Shown one piece after another: positions 21,055 through 33,216 of a stretch of 64,000 nucleotides of DNA (the first letter of the stretch is position 1; the number at the start of each line of letters is the position of its first letter). Both the position numbers and the translations under genes were made by a program. The notes under the pieces were generated by a model. That model saw only the letters and a list, made by a program, of their open reading frames with translations, was not told the origin of the DNA and did no database searches. This stretch comes from Prinia subflava (Eukaryota; Chordata; Aves; Passeriformes; Cisticolidae), in contig NW_026960607.1 in the NCBI RefSeq assembly GCF_021018805.1, positions 2,668,501 through 2,732,500 on the forward strand, read 5' to 3'.

Positions 21055-22709
21055 AGAATATTCACCAAGGTGAGGCAATGATTAAATTTGCATAATGAAT
21101 TTGGTTTTGTTATCTTTGTGTTACTTGAATTCCTTGGAAAAACAAAGTGTTTATGTTATCGCATCTGACCTTTCTGATAGCTATCATAGGCTTAATAGCT
21201 GATGATGGACTAAGCTACCAAAAATTTAATGTTTTTTCCTTTGCTCTACTTAATAGACTCCTGACATTGAACTGGAAGATATACAAAGATAAGTAAAATA
21301 GACACACCTGGCAAATGATTAAGATAATAATTAAACATACAGCTAATTGCTTTTTATATGCTTTAAAAAGTTTTCTTAAAGGAATTGTGGCGGTATATCT
21401 TTTAGCAAATACAGTTGTTTCTTTCTTTGTTTTTAATAATATCTAGACTGGCAGTGACAGATTCCTAGTGACTTTTGCTAAAAATAACTAGATGAGTGTG
21501 CAAGTTATTATATGATTAAAAGATAAATTTTGTTTCCTGAGCATAATTTTTCTTGTGAAGAAGACTTCTGTTGCTCTATAATATTTTTATTGCCTGGAGT
21601 ACTTGAGGAAAGCAATCTTAAGAGAATGCCTGGAATAGGAAAACCAACTGTGAAAGGGAGTAAGTGCTGGAAGTAACTTCCTTCTAGAAACACATACACT
21701 TTTGGAATAAATAGAAGAAAAAAAAAAAGGAGAACCTTTAGCAGCCTAATTGGTTTTTTTCTGTTACTCTATTATCATGCTCCTAGGAAAAATCCAGATC
21801 TCTTGGTTCTGGATCTCCTGGTTAACGTCAGTGTTCATTGGGTTACAGCTTCCAGTATTCAATTTTTAAAAATATTGTTTGGTATGAATAATTTTTCCTT
21901 TTACAGCTTTATTGTCTTTACTGCTTTCAGGGCCAAATAGGAAATAATGGTAAAAAGGAATTCCACTGATAATTATTGAATTAAAGTAACTGTGGAAACA
22001 TCAATCTGAGGTCTGAAAAGAGCATTTGGAATGGTTTAAGACAGTAGTATAGATTACCCATCACAAACAATCTGTCTTGCTAAACAGAAATGTCTTGTTC
22101 TGTGAAGCAACACACTATGTATGGAAGTGTATAAAAACAAACAAATGAACCCAAAATTAACCAAAAAAACTAGGAAAAAAACTCAACCCAAAGGAAAAAA
22201 AACTCTTAAGGGAGGCTCAGCCTCCTAAAAGTAGCAGAGATGAAAAGACATAAGAATGCTTATCCTTCAAACTGAATTTCTTGAGGCTTTATTTTATTTG
22301 AAAATTAAAAAATGCTTGTCTGAATGCAGACTGTTCATCCTTGGGTTCTTTTTTACTTTGTACTGTTTGGTTTTTGAAAATGCTGTCTGCATTCCTTATG
22401 TGTATATATATATATTCTCTGAGAATATATTAAAAATATGCTGCTGTTTAGAATCATATTGAAAGGTGATGAAATATTTAAACATTTTAAATTAAAAAAA
22501 TACAGTTTTTCCAGAACTTAAGATGTTCACTGATTTCTGAAAATCTGACAGATTGAATTTACTTGTTCAATAGTTACCATTTTACTTTGCTTGCTTCAAA
22601 ATGGGATCTAAAAGTAGTTTAAAAGATAGATTGAAAAGTCATCTAATTTAATTACCAAGTAGTTTATTCATATGCGTCTATATTTCCAAAACCTTGTAGA
22701 GCCATACAA
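21055..22709. other. No gene seen; AT-rich
   Basis: Contains short A- and TA-rich stretches (for example near 22405-22440) and no recognised repeat family. Confidence 0.6.
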
Positions 22710-22715
22710 GGCAAC

Positions 22716-23202
22716 TGTGGTATCCCCTGAAAAATGGTTTATTCCCCCAAACCCCATCCACGGTTCAGCCCCCAGGTCTGTCAAACCCAACTGTTATCCC
22801 ACGCCCACCCCATGTCCATCATCCCATACCCAACTCCCAGTTCTGGAATGTTCCCCCCAACTCTGTTCCCCATTTGGCAATATGTTCAAATCACACCTTT
22901 GTGTTCTCCCTGATTGGTTTTCCCCCTATGGGGTGATCCCATACCCCACCCCTGAAAGTTGCTGATTGGTTCCTGATTTTTGTACCACCCCTCTTTAAAA
23001 AGGCTCGCATTTCTTTGTTCTCTGTCTTATGGTGCCGGTTGCCTTCGGACATTAAAGGTGCTTCGGAACTGCCAACTCTTAAGACCCCGCGTGGTCCTTT
23101 ATCAGCCCTCGGTCGCCACTCCGCTTCTTTTGGACCTTATCACAATCCACTCCACCGAGCTTGCCGGGGTTTAGGAGTCTGGGATTGTGATAGGCAACAA
23201 TG
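22716..23202 (+). mobile_element. Solo LTR (487 bp), TSD GGCAAC, ends GTGATA
   Basis: Flanked by GGCAAC at 22710-22715 and 23203-23208. It starts TGTGGTATCC and ends GGGATTGTGATA, with the same unusual terminal TA as the ERV-D family. Inverted CCAAT motifs (TGATTGG) lie near 22911 and 22963, a TTTAAAAAGG box near 22994 and ATTAAAGG near 23051. Its U3 is cytosine-rich and distinct from the surrounding AT-rich DNA. Confidence 0.92.
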
Positions 23203-23208
23203 ACAGAT

Positions 23209-24946
23209 CTACTTGTGCTTTTTATTCCAGGTCTTTCCAGGGCAGAGTGGCTATTAGAAGCAAAAATTCCTTTTAGGCTAGGGGCTTATGGACCTCTTTT
23301 AGCTATCTAATATCAGAATAGACTTCACAACTCACAGAGGTGTAATAAATAATGAAGCTGTCATGAACACTCAGTCAATGCAGATACTTTTCAAGCTGGA
23401 CCTGAACTTATTTAATACTCTACATATGTCCATTTGAAATGTGTTCTTAAGTTATTGTATGTTTCTGTATTGCAAAATTCTAACCAAAGGTTTTTCTGTT
23501 TCTTTAGAACAAAGTTATTATATATGCTGGAAATGTTGGAAATATATTTTTTAGCAATTTCTGAAACAAATGTTGTTACTAATGAATACTTCTTTAAACA
23601 GATCATCTGTAGTGGATCAAATTCCCCCTTGTTTGTTACAGTGAAATGGTGCAGTACTCAGGGATGATACAAGTAGCTGAACACAAAGCTTACAGGTGGA
23701 TATATATTTTAAAAATGAATATGTGAATGAAGGAAAAAAACCCAACAAAAGCCAAACCACAAAAAAACTCCAAAGAGGGGTTAGTATGTGTATCAAGGAT
23801 AGTTTTGAAAACACTTTTGTACTCCAAAATCAGAAAAGTGAATCAGACCTATCAAGTTACTTGCTGCCCATGGCAGTAATCTCTAGTTTCAGTCAGTTCA
23901 GCTACAGAGTTTAGCAAGCCTGTGTGGAAGAGCTGAATCTCCTCAGCAGGGTGTAGGCATAACTTTACAATCCAGCCTTCTTTAAAAGTATGTTGGGTTT
24001 TAAGTGGGTCCTTTCCTTCTGTGAACCACCTGTGCTCAGATATACAGCCTAGTTTGAACAGCTGGTCCTAAATCTCCTGCAATTGAAATCTCTTTTGTTT
24101 CCTCCTCATGGCGTTAACTGAAGGTGTAGCTCCTTTTTCTGTTTCTGATCAAAGATTTCCACTAGGAGTTGACACTAAGGGAAAGCAGTTTTTGACCTGT
24201 AGATCGGTACAATATATTGATCTGCCATGAGTGTTGCTCCGTGTGCTGGTTCACAGTGATGTGGCCCTTCCCCGGCAATTCAGCTGCCAGCTCAGCTTAC
24301 ACTTCATAACTTCCATACTTGCAGGTTCTAAAGTCACTGCTTGACAAGGTGGTCTTTTTACCTCATGAGCTCTGGAAACATCCTAGCTACATCAGTATGG
24401 AGCTAGGAAAGCTGCTTGTTATTCATATTATTTGTATTAGCATAAAAGCAATTTCATGTAAGTTTCCTCCATGAAAGGGTGCACAAATTTAAGTCTGTGT
24501 GAACTAGGAAAAACCCAGCACTGCTAAAGTGAGGGTTTGGTTTTAACACATTATATTTTAGGTGAGAAAAGAAATACTCCACTATTCAGTAAGCTGGGGA
24601 AAGTTGAGAATCGGAGTTTGATTCACTTGAGTGTTGTGGTATTTATGCAGATGTCTGCTATTCACTATATTCTTCTATAATTTTAAAGAAAAAAATTCTC
24701 TTTTCTAATTTATAAAACAGTCATGTTTTATAAATTATATTTAAATGACACTGTTTCTTTGCACCTAGCAGAAACATTACTAATGTACAGTGTTGGAGTC
24801 CATGTTTCCATGGATCCTTTGCAGAGAGTGAGAAGTGCAAGAATTGAATTAAAACTTTTAGAAAAATTAGAATATATAAAGCCACACACACATAAAGTAG
24901 AAATTTAAGCTTCAGTTTTAAGCTTTACATATCTTAAGTGCTTACT
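23209..24946. other. No gene seen; AT-rich
   Basis: No recognised repeat and no convincing open frame. Confidence 0.6.
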
Positions 24947-25930
24947 TGTTAGTGTAGAAGTACAGAGCTTCAGGCCTAGTGGTAGAGTTTAGACATAACA
25001 AAAGTAGAGTAGAGTACTGCTTATAATTTTTGGTATGAATTTTGCGCAAATAAGAGAAAGTTTCTCACGTATGCTAAGATAGAGTTTATACACACAATAA
25101 GATAGAATTTTTACTTTAGCAAGATAGAATTTTTGCACTAATAGGTATGCTACATGCGAAGGTTTTTGATACTGCTTTTCGTAGTTTTTCCTAGTTTTAC
25201 AAACTTAAAAAATTGAACCTAGATTGGGTAGTGTGTAGATAAAAGTATGAATATGCATTTGTAACATATGGATAAAAAGCCTCTGGGTTGGAGGTGAAGA
25301 GATTGGTCGATCAATCCGATCTATCGATCCAACCTCCACCTTCTGCAGCCTGAGGAATGAGCCCTGCCAGGGAGCCGAAACGAGATTCTAAAGGTACCAT
25401 CTATTGTAGTTTTTGTCGCGTGGGATCAGGGCCCCGAGGTCCCTTTCCCCTTTCCTTTCCCCCTTGTAGCATTTGCCCTGGAACTCTGTTCGGGGCTGCC
25501 GGAGACTCTGCGCGGGTTCAGTACCCCGGGACCCCTTCCTGCTGCTGCGACCCCGTGGTTGGGAACCCTGTTTGGGATTCGGGACCCCAGGACCCCTTCC
25601 TGCCACTGTGACCCCAAGGCCAAGAAACCTGTTTGGGGTTCATGATCTCGAGACCCCTTCCTGTCTCTGCAACCCTGCGGCCGGGAACCCTGCTTGGAGT
25701 CTAGAATTGGAGGTTGTTTTACCCGGAGGCTGTGATGTTGTGTTAAATTCTATGTTCTAACTGTTGCTTTACTGGTATTTTATTTTCTAAAGACTTTATT
25801 CTCATAACCGATTGTAAGACCGCTCATTTAGGACTCTCGCACCTTCAGATATATGCTTTCATGTAATAAACAACTTTGTATATGACTTTAAAATGTTCTT
25901 AGACCTTTAAGATCTATTAACCTGTAGAAA
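24947..25930 (+). mobile_element. Probable LTR or LTR-plus-leader fragment, edges uncertain
   Basis: From TGTTAGTG the sequence has three GATAGA(A/G)TTT repeats at 25078, 25101 and 25123, then GATAAAAAGCC (TATA-like, near 25271). A GC-rich stretch with a short inverted repeat (TGGAGGT near 25301, ACCTCCA near 25333) and a 61-bp tandem repeat follow, with AATAAA at 25867. This order resembles U3, R and U5. No target duplication or second copy was found, so the call is tentative. Confidence 0.45.
25530..25712. repeat. 61-bp tandem repeat, three copies
   Basis: Each unit begins GACCCCTTCCTG (25530, 25591, 25652), an exact 61-bp period. A diverged partial unit seems to precede the first. The reading frame is not kept by a 61-bp unit, so it is unlikely to be coding. 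Confidence 0.85.
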
Positions 25931-28900
25931 CGGCCTCAGCAGTATGGAGACCAGTGCAAAAACTTAATTTGCCTCTGTAGCTGGACGTCATTTTTCTTTG
26001 TAGGCAGAAGATGCAAGCACTGGTTTTGAAGAGGCAGCAGTGATGTGCATGCAGCAGTCAACATAAAAATCCCTTCTACCTGCATGACAGATGCTGGTAT
26101 TTATATGATGCAGAAAGGTTTTACTTCTCTCTTTTTTTTTTTTTTTAATAAATGTAGTTGCTATAGATATATCTGAAATTCATCACTGTCTCTAGCTACA
26201 TTCTGTGACCTATTATTCCTGAGGAATAGTCCCCAAAGCATCATAGCAATTGGTTACAATTTTCCTCTTGCTAAAAATGGCCCATTCCCTCTGCATGAAT
26301 TGCTCAAATAAAGGGGTTGTCTGCAGATGATCTAAGCATAGTTGTAGGAAGTTATTTTGCCACTAGCAAAACTGTTGTTGTATGAAGAGAAACCATATAT
26401 CTGAGAAGCTATTTTTCTGCCTTTGTTCTGACTCTTTGGCAGCCAGGAGACTATTCACTGATGCAACTTCTGATCTCTAAATGCTCAACTTGTCAGTGCC
26501 CTGCTCTGCAGCGGTGTGAGGAAAGGCACAGTGCTTATTCCAAAGTGTGGAGACGGATCCAGTTCCCAGGTATGGTATTCTCATTTATTGTTGTAAAAGC
26601 ATATTAGCATATGCCAAATAACCCTTCATTAAGACAATGCTGGCAAATATGTTGCTGGTCATAAAATGAAAAAAACATTACATCGGGTGGTCACTGCTAA
26701 AAGCTTACAGGAGTTGAACTCATGCGCTACATAAACACGCATTTATAAAAGTGATTAGTGACACCTTAAAACTACTGTACAACAGGAAATACTGGCTATT
26801 GAGGAGAAGAATAGGAGGTATCTGGGAGGAAAATTGTCTGATATACAATTTCTGGAATTAATTTGCTTTTCAAGTTCTTGTAGCTTGAGAAAATTTTATG
26901 ATGCTGACTCTCAAAGAAGCTTGCATTGCACCTCTGTGATTCTTACAGGAGAATTTACAGCAGGACATAGGGCAGCTGGGCATGGATCTATCTCCACACA
27001 GAGAAATGAAGCCCCATTAACCTGGTTCCCCTTAAGCTCTGGGTCCTTTTTGTACCAGTTCCTGTTGAGGACTCTTTTCTGTAAAGGCTTCCAATATGGT
27101 ACAATGGCACATTTTATGTCACTAACCCACCTGAATGGACACTGTTTTATATCTCTAATTTGTGGTTTGTTTGTACAAAAGAACACCATTTTTAAGAATA
27201 AAGCAACCAGCACAAGTAAAATTTGTTGTGCGGTTATAAAAGAGATGTAAAAGGTAAAGAATGTAGGCAATGTAGGCAAAACTAATTTAGGCAAATGTAG
27301 GAAGAAAACAACAAATACCAATGATAAACTTATGACAGGCTGCTCTAGCTTATGATATATAAATACAAATATAAAGAAATTAATTTCTATTTCACTTGCA
27401 TATCAGTTCTGTTAGCTGCCATTTCATTGTATTATGGCTCTGCTACAATGTACAGAGTCTTCATGGAGAATGTAATATTATATTGTACTGTTTTCAGTGT
27501 TTTATAACACTGAGTAAAAAAGTGAACTTAGAGAAATCCATTTTAGTTATCCAATCTGCATTTTTCAGTTTTGAATCTTTAGAATTCCATAACTAATTGT
27601 ATATGCTGCCAACCAGTCCCACTAATGTTCCTCACACCTTTGTTTTAAAAATAGCCATCTGGTTTTAAAAAAAGTTATAAAATTACTTTGAGTCTGTGTT
27701 GGCACATATGTATGGATATTTCTGTGAGTTCAAGGTTAATTCATGGGGGTGGAATCTTCAGTTTCATATCAAATATTAACTCTGACTTTATGAAGCTGCT
27801 CTTTCTAGCTCAGCAACCTGCCAGGTAGATGGACTCTGGACTGAGAACATGGCCAGAACAAATGGGTGCTCAGTTATCAGTACCATTCCTTCACTTCAAA
27901 ATTCTGGTTTGTGACAGTGTCCTGTCTAAACAGCATGCTGTCTAAATTTCATGTTTGACTCTGAGTGCAATGAAACCACCACCAATAAAAAAACCAAACC
28001 AAAGGTGTTTAAATTTTATACCTGTTCTTTATCATATGGTTGTACTTTAATTTGTCAAAAATCCTTACCCAAGAAATGTATGCTGTTCATGTACAGTCTG
28101 AACTTGGGTTTGTCACTTGCCAATAGCTGTGTTTTCTTCTAGACTCAGAATGTAATTATGCTAATTCAAGAGCACGTGCAACACAAATCAAAAACCTGGA
28201 ATATGTTAATTTCCAGGCCAGATTGAGGCCATCTCAAGTGTTCCAGGAAAGGTTAAAACGAACAGTTGAAGCTATTGCAATGCATAAGGAGGTGGCAGCA
28301 GGTACAATTATCTTAGCTGACTGCCAGGTAGTTTTGTCTGCTGAAATATGCTAAAGGGATGGGGAGGAGAGCAGGGTATTGGATGTATTATTTTTAAGTT
28401 ATGTTTACCTGAGTGAAGAACACAAAGTCTATCATAGTTTTGTGCCTGCTTTAGGAGAAAATAGGGATAGTAGTTTGTATTTGTTGATGGTTATTTTACA
28501 TGTATGATGGTGCCTGTGATTTAAAGGACCTGTGTAGATAAGAATTTTAATTTTATTTCACTGTCTCCATTCTGCTGCAGATGCTTCTTCCCACTGTATA
28601 TTCCTCTCTTGTTTTAGGCTTCACTTTGAGCTTTTTAACACCTTCCCATGTCTGTAAACTAACAACTCAGATTAAGTCAATGAGAGTTGTTCTTATATGT
28701 CCTATCAATTTGGTAAGTGGTTCAAATTCATCAGCTAAATACCGATTTAGGAAACCTTCTCCTGTTCTCCTGTGTCTGCTTTTTGGTTTTGTTGCTGGCT
28801 GTTTGTAAATGTTTGCCATCAAAAAAATCACATAAAGCACAGGAAGGTAGATTAGAGTTGGTGGATTTTGTTGTGAAGTTCTCAGAAAATAAGCCCTGAA

Positions 28901-29268
28901 TAAGGTGAAATAGAATGATGAAATTGTTTTTTAATATAGAGTGGAGGGATTCATTCAGGAAAAAGTAACCTCTAAACTGAGGGGGAGCAATGTTATTTAG
29001 AACTGGAGCTTGGCTTGGCACTCTGCTGAGGGTAAATTGCAGCGTATTGATGCAGCACGGCAGGAGTAGATTGGAGAATCTGACTGCTATCTCCTTTCAT
29101 TTACTGTCATGCTGGGTGAATAGGGTAAAACACCAATTGATTATATGACTAAGGAATATTGAGAAAGTACTGAATGAATTTTACCTGTCTTCCTTAGCAA
29201 TTTTGCTGCTGGAAATTATTGCAAGCTAGTATCAAAAGATCAGTCAGAACAAAGTACTGTAGTTGGAG
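25931..29268. other. No gene seen; about 3.3 kb of AT-rich sequence
   Basis: The longest frames (about 135 codons at 26834-27321, both strands) resemble nothing I recognise. No repeat family was identified. Confidence 0.55.
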
Positions 29269-29274
29269 AACATC

Positions 29275-29647
29275 TGTTATTACGGTCCGTGGTTCTGGGA
29301 GGGGGTCCCTGAGCATGCAGCAGCTCGGGGAGCGACACTTCCCCCCAGAGCTCTGATCCTCTCATCTGTTGCTTCTCAGGGCGCAGAGATGACACAGAGG
29401 CGAGATGGGTCTTGGGGTGAAACTGAGGTGGTTTATTGAAGATGTGCCATATGCCCAAGACCCTGAGCAGGGGTCAGACAGTGGGTTTTATGAGGGGGTT
29501 GTGCAGAACAGACAACCCATGAGGGCACAGCTAGGGAGGGGTCCAAGGTGGGGTTTACATCTTACAAACTTATCAGGGGGAACAGGGGAGGGGAATGATA
29601 CACAGGGACAAATAGGGCATCGAGTAACTAAAGATTGATAGGGAAGG
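29275..29647 (-). mobile_element. Outer LTR of the nest, left piece
   Basis: This is the U5/R end of a reverse-strand LTR: TGTTATTACGG at the left edge, with reverse-strand AATAAA near 29431. It resembles the LTR nested at 29648-30270 in layout but is clearly diverged from it. The element resumes at 30271-30345 and again at 36939-~37225, interrupted by two later insertions. Confidence 0.75.
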
Positions 29648-30270
29648 TGTCGCGGTGTGTGTTTCCCAGGGTGCGTCAGCCGCAAAAGGGTGCGACACCT
29701 TCCCCCGGGGAGCTCTCTCCTCCCCGCTCAGGGACTCCGATGCTCTCAGCAATCATTTCTGGGGCGCAGAGATGAAGCAGAGATGAGACGGGTCTTGGGG
29801 TAAACTGAGGAGATTTATTAAAGGTACAACTGAAGAATAAAGCCTAAAGCTGAACCCCAAGAACGGGGAGCACGCGTCCGGCCATGGGTTTTATAGAAAG
29901 GGCGACACAAAGCAAACAACCAATAAGCATACACTCAGGGAGAAGTCTAAGGCGGGGAATACAGAACTAAATCCAATGGGAATAGCAAAAGGAGTGGAAC
30001 GATACAAAATAGCAAATGATATATCAAGCTAGGGGAAATTGGCAGGGAAGGTTTTAGAAACAGGGGCAGGGATACAGGGGATTGACAACTGGGAAAGGAG
30101 CAGATTAGGGAAGGGATAAAGGTTTGAGGACCAATGGGGAAACCTCTAGGGAGTGGCCAGCTGACAAGTAAAAGAATTGACATATAACAGTATGCATAAT
30201 TTAAATCATAACACACAAATGAAATAGAAAGCTGGCCTGGAAACTCAAAGCAAAAACCCACACCAGAACA
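29648..30270 (-). mobile_element. Solo LTR nested in the outer LTR, TSD GGAAGG
   Basis: Flanked by GGAAGG at 29642-29647 and 30271-30276. In its own sense it starts TGTTCTGGTGTGGG and ends CCGCGACA. The reverse strand has TATAAAA near 29890 and AATAAA near 29817. It is the same family as 1027-1552 but about 100 bp longer. Confidence 0.93.
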
Positions 30271-30345
30271 GGAAGGTTCTGGGGAGAGGGATAGGAATAC
30301 AGGGGATTGACATTTGGGAAAAGAGGAGGTTAGGGAGAAGATAGG
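30271..30345 (-). mobile_element. Outer LTR of the nest, middle piece
   Basis: This short U3 segment has the same layout as 30045-30115 of the nested LTR (GGGGATTGACA, then a purine-rich run). It ends at the ERV-C insertion point, where GATAGG (30340-30345) is the target duplication. Confidence 0.75.
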
Positions 30346-31124
30346 TGTTGGAGTCCAGGGGATCCCTCTGACAGCCCTGGAGAGTCAGGGGGCTGTACAG
30401 GGGGGTCTGGGATCTGTACAAGGGGGTCAGCCAGCCTCCCACAGAGCCCAGAAGGACTCTGATTCTGGCTTCTATCCATGGAAGTGAATGCTCACATGAA
30501 GGAAGAATCACAGATCCTAAGAATTTAGAAGTAGATAGTAGTTTGTCATAGAGTATAAATATAGAGATTAGGATTCATAGTATACGGGGCTGAGAGGACA
30601 AGATGGAGGAATTGGGGAGTGGCCCCTAGTTTCCTTGTTCTTGTTCTCATCCCCCATCTTTTGCTGATTTGGACTTTAGAGATTGGTTTAGAATAGAACT
30701 GACATGTTAGCGTAGCAAGTTAGTATTGGTAATGTTCTGTAAACAATAAATACGTCTTGGACTGTGGTTGGGTCGGGAGTGCGGTACATAAGGTACGGGG
30801 CTCTCTGATCCGCCCCAGTCCAGCGGCAGCCCAGCGCCAGTCCAACGGCGTGTCTTGCTTTGCTGGGGACGCCTTGCAAAGCCGAACAAGAACTGTTAGA
30901 TAATATGAAATAAACAACCTTGATAACCTGAGCTGCTGGACTCACAGTGTCGTCTCTGCCTTCGGTGTGAAACGCTCAGGGCAAAGAGAAGACAGAAAAC
31001 CTTATTATCTTGGGGAACAGCAACCCCAGGGAAATACCCAGGGAACAGCAACCCTGGGGGAAGATTTCACCACCTCGGGGAACGGCCGCCCCGAGGGGAA
31101 TCTCGGGGAACATCAACCCTGAGA
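30346..31124 (+). repeat. ERV-C 5' LTR
   Basis: Starts TGTTGGAGTCC and ends CCCTGAGA, two bases before the primer site. AATAAA occurs near 30747 and again near 30906; the second is the better poly(A) signal for R. U5 is about 190 bases and ends in a row of hairpins. The terminal GA is not the usual CA. Confidence 0.93.
31009..31124 (+). other. Four consecutive hairpins at the end of ERV-C U5
   Basis: Stem-loops: 31009-31030 (CTTGGGG/CCCCAGG, one wobble), 31037-31058 (CCCAGGG/CCCTGGG), 31073-31096 (CCTCGGGG/CCCCGAGG) and 31101-31124 (TCTCGGGG/CCCTGAGA, one wobble). Each encloses 8 bases beginning AAC: AACAGCAA twice, then AACGGCCG and AACATCAA. The last stem ends on the final base of the LTR. 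The same row is present in the 3' LTR. Confidence 0.85.
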
Positions 31125-31126
31125 AC

Positions 31127-31144
31127 TGGTCCTTCGAGCCGGAA
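31127..31144 (+). promoter_or_regulatory. ERV-C primer-binding site, tRNA-Tyr type
   Basis: TGGTCCTTCGAGCCGGAA is complementary over 18 bases to the 3' end of vertebrate tRNA-Tyr(GUA) with CCA, from memory of that tRNA. It lies two bases after the LTR, the normal spacing. Confidence 0.85.
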
Positions 31145-32769
31145 ACGACAGCCAAAGACTCTCAGGAGAAGACAAAACTCCGTCATCAGAAGATAACAAC
31201 AGAGTCAGCAGTTCGCCGTCCTCTGAATCTCCAATCGGACCGACGTGACCCAGGGGCCCGGGGAGCGTCATCTCGCAGCTGCAGGACAGCGGGGACAACT
31301 CCGATTCCAGTTCCAGAGGGAGGAGAAGACTGCATCTAGGTGAGACCAGTCAGAAACCCAGAACATGGGGGGGAACATATCCCAAGAGCAATTACATATT
31401 CTAACATCTCTGCAAAATATTGTTGCTGCACAGCCTGCAGCTTTATCTAACAAGGAGCTGAGAGCTCTTCTAAAATGGATTTGCCTTGAGATTCCACGTT
31501 GTAAGACGGAACTATTGTTCCAAGTAAATTTCTGGGAAGAGGTAAACAAAAAGCTATATCAAAAAGCCACAAAGAGAGATAAGACAGCTCTCAAATTGCT
31601 GGCACCAGCTCGCACATTGCTGGAAATAATAGCACAGCACACCGGGGAGAAATCAGATCTCCCACGGCAGCTGAGAGGCAAGGAGGAGCCAACTGCTCAA
31701 GCCTCGACTCAGCAGCCACCCCAAATTTTGCTTGTAAACCCCGAGGATGGGACAAATGCTCAGAATCAGTCTGCAGCATCTTCTCAGACCCCACCGCAAA
31801 GCGCCAGTTTGCCACTGACTTCTTCACCAGTCCCGGGAAAATTACACTGTGTTATTAATCCTGCCTCGCAAGAGCACCTTGACATGATATTTTACGAGCT
31901 CGAGCCTTCTCCACATAAATCTAAACCCAGAGAAAGGCATGTTAGTGCTCCACAGCTGAGACTTCACCGTCCATTTCGGGCTCTTCCCCGCCCCCCTGCC
32001 AGGAAACCACGGCGACCAGCCCGAGGTCCTGCGACCTTGCCTTCCCCAACCCCCGCAGAGAAACAAGGTCGGGAGGGGGTAGGACGAGGAAAGCAGCACC
32101 AGCCGCGCCACCGGGGGCGGGGGGAGGATTCTTGCCACGGGCAAGAACAGTTTGCACAGGAGGGGTTTGAAACGGAGGAGGAGGAAATTGAAATCGGGGA
32201 AGGTGAACTTTTACACTTTGGGGAAATGATACTCACTCCAAAGAACACAGGGCAGGCTCCGCGACCGCCCGTGCCCGCACAGCCTGAGCTGGAGGCGAAA
32301 GCGGACGGGGGTTCTGCCGCCGCGGTGGGGGAAGCTGCCATGGGGCGCAGACAGGAGGGGTCTCCTCCACGCGCCATGATATCGGGGGAGGAAGAAACGG
32401 ATCGCATCACACAAAAGGCTGCAGAGCTCGTTGCTCCGGCTAGGCAGCTGAGGGCAGGAGCCATTGTTACAATAAACCAGGAAGCGGAAACTGGACCGCA
32501 CCGTGCCAGTGCGCGTGGGGGGATGGGAACGGTGTCAGGCTCCGTCACTGCACTTGAGCAAAGGGAGGCAGGGACGGGGCGGGAGCAGGGTGGGGATTAC
32601 CCCCCGGGAGCCGCCCCCTCGCAGCAGGCGCAGGCAGCGCCATGCCCGCCTCCCTCCATCAAACATCACACGGGGTCCGTGTCCCACCCTGGCGCACGGC
32701 CAAAAATAAAAACAACTATACAGCCTGGTAGTGTGCCTGGGATTGAATCTACACAATACACTGATTCAC

Positions 32770-32970
32770 TGCACTCAGCCGGTGCAGTGCGAGCGCCATC
32801 TAGTGACGAAATTGTAAAACTGCACCCAGCCAGTGCAGCACTGACGCCACCTTGTGGCAAAACCATAAAACTACACCCAGCAGGTGTGGCAATAGCGCCA
32901 CCTTGTGGCAAAACTTTAAAACTGCACCCAGATGGTGCGGCAGCAGCGCCACCTGGTGGCGGTATCCCAA
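32770..32970 (+). repeat. 51-bp tandem repeat in ERV-C gag, four units
   Basis: Units recur every 51 bp and encode 17-residue repeats around KLHP and PPCGKT. Each has a GCGCCA(C/T)CT(A/T/G)GTG-type core, starting at 32793, 32844, 32895 and 32946. The 51-bp period keeps the gag frame. On the minus strand these cores resemble CTCF binding motifs. Confidence 0.88.
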
Positions 32971-33110
32971 AATTGCATCATTTTTTCCGATTTCATATAA
33001 AAGAAAGACTTCTGCAAGAAAACTGATTCCTAAACAGAAACAACAACTTCCAAAGCAACAAGAAGAATTTCTATCACAATTTAAAGAAGATATAAAATAT
33101 TATATCCCAC

Positions 33111-33118
33111 AAGAAGAA

Positions 33119-33152
<34 letters not shown>

Positions 33153-33216
33153 CAGAAGAAGAAGAAGAAATAGAAGAAGAAGAAGAAGAAATAGATAGTG
33201 ATGATGATGATGATGA
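33111..33216 (+). repeat. (GAA)n and (GAT)n microsatellite in gag
   Basis: A GAA-rich run at 33111-33191 followed by GAT/GAC codons encodes a tract of mostly glutamate and then aspartate between the repeats and capsid. Such tracts vary in length by slippage. Confidence 0.9.

Noticed and set aside
26834..27321. Overlapping forward and reverse frames of about 136 codons
   Set aside because: Both strands open over the same bases with no recognisable protein; likely chance.
31009..31124. Regular repeats with shared core, considered as a CRISPR-like array
   Set aside because: This is LTR U5 sequence in a eukaryotic provirus; the repeats are hairpins without spacers and recur in the 3' LTR.
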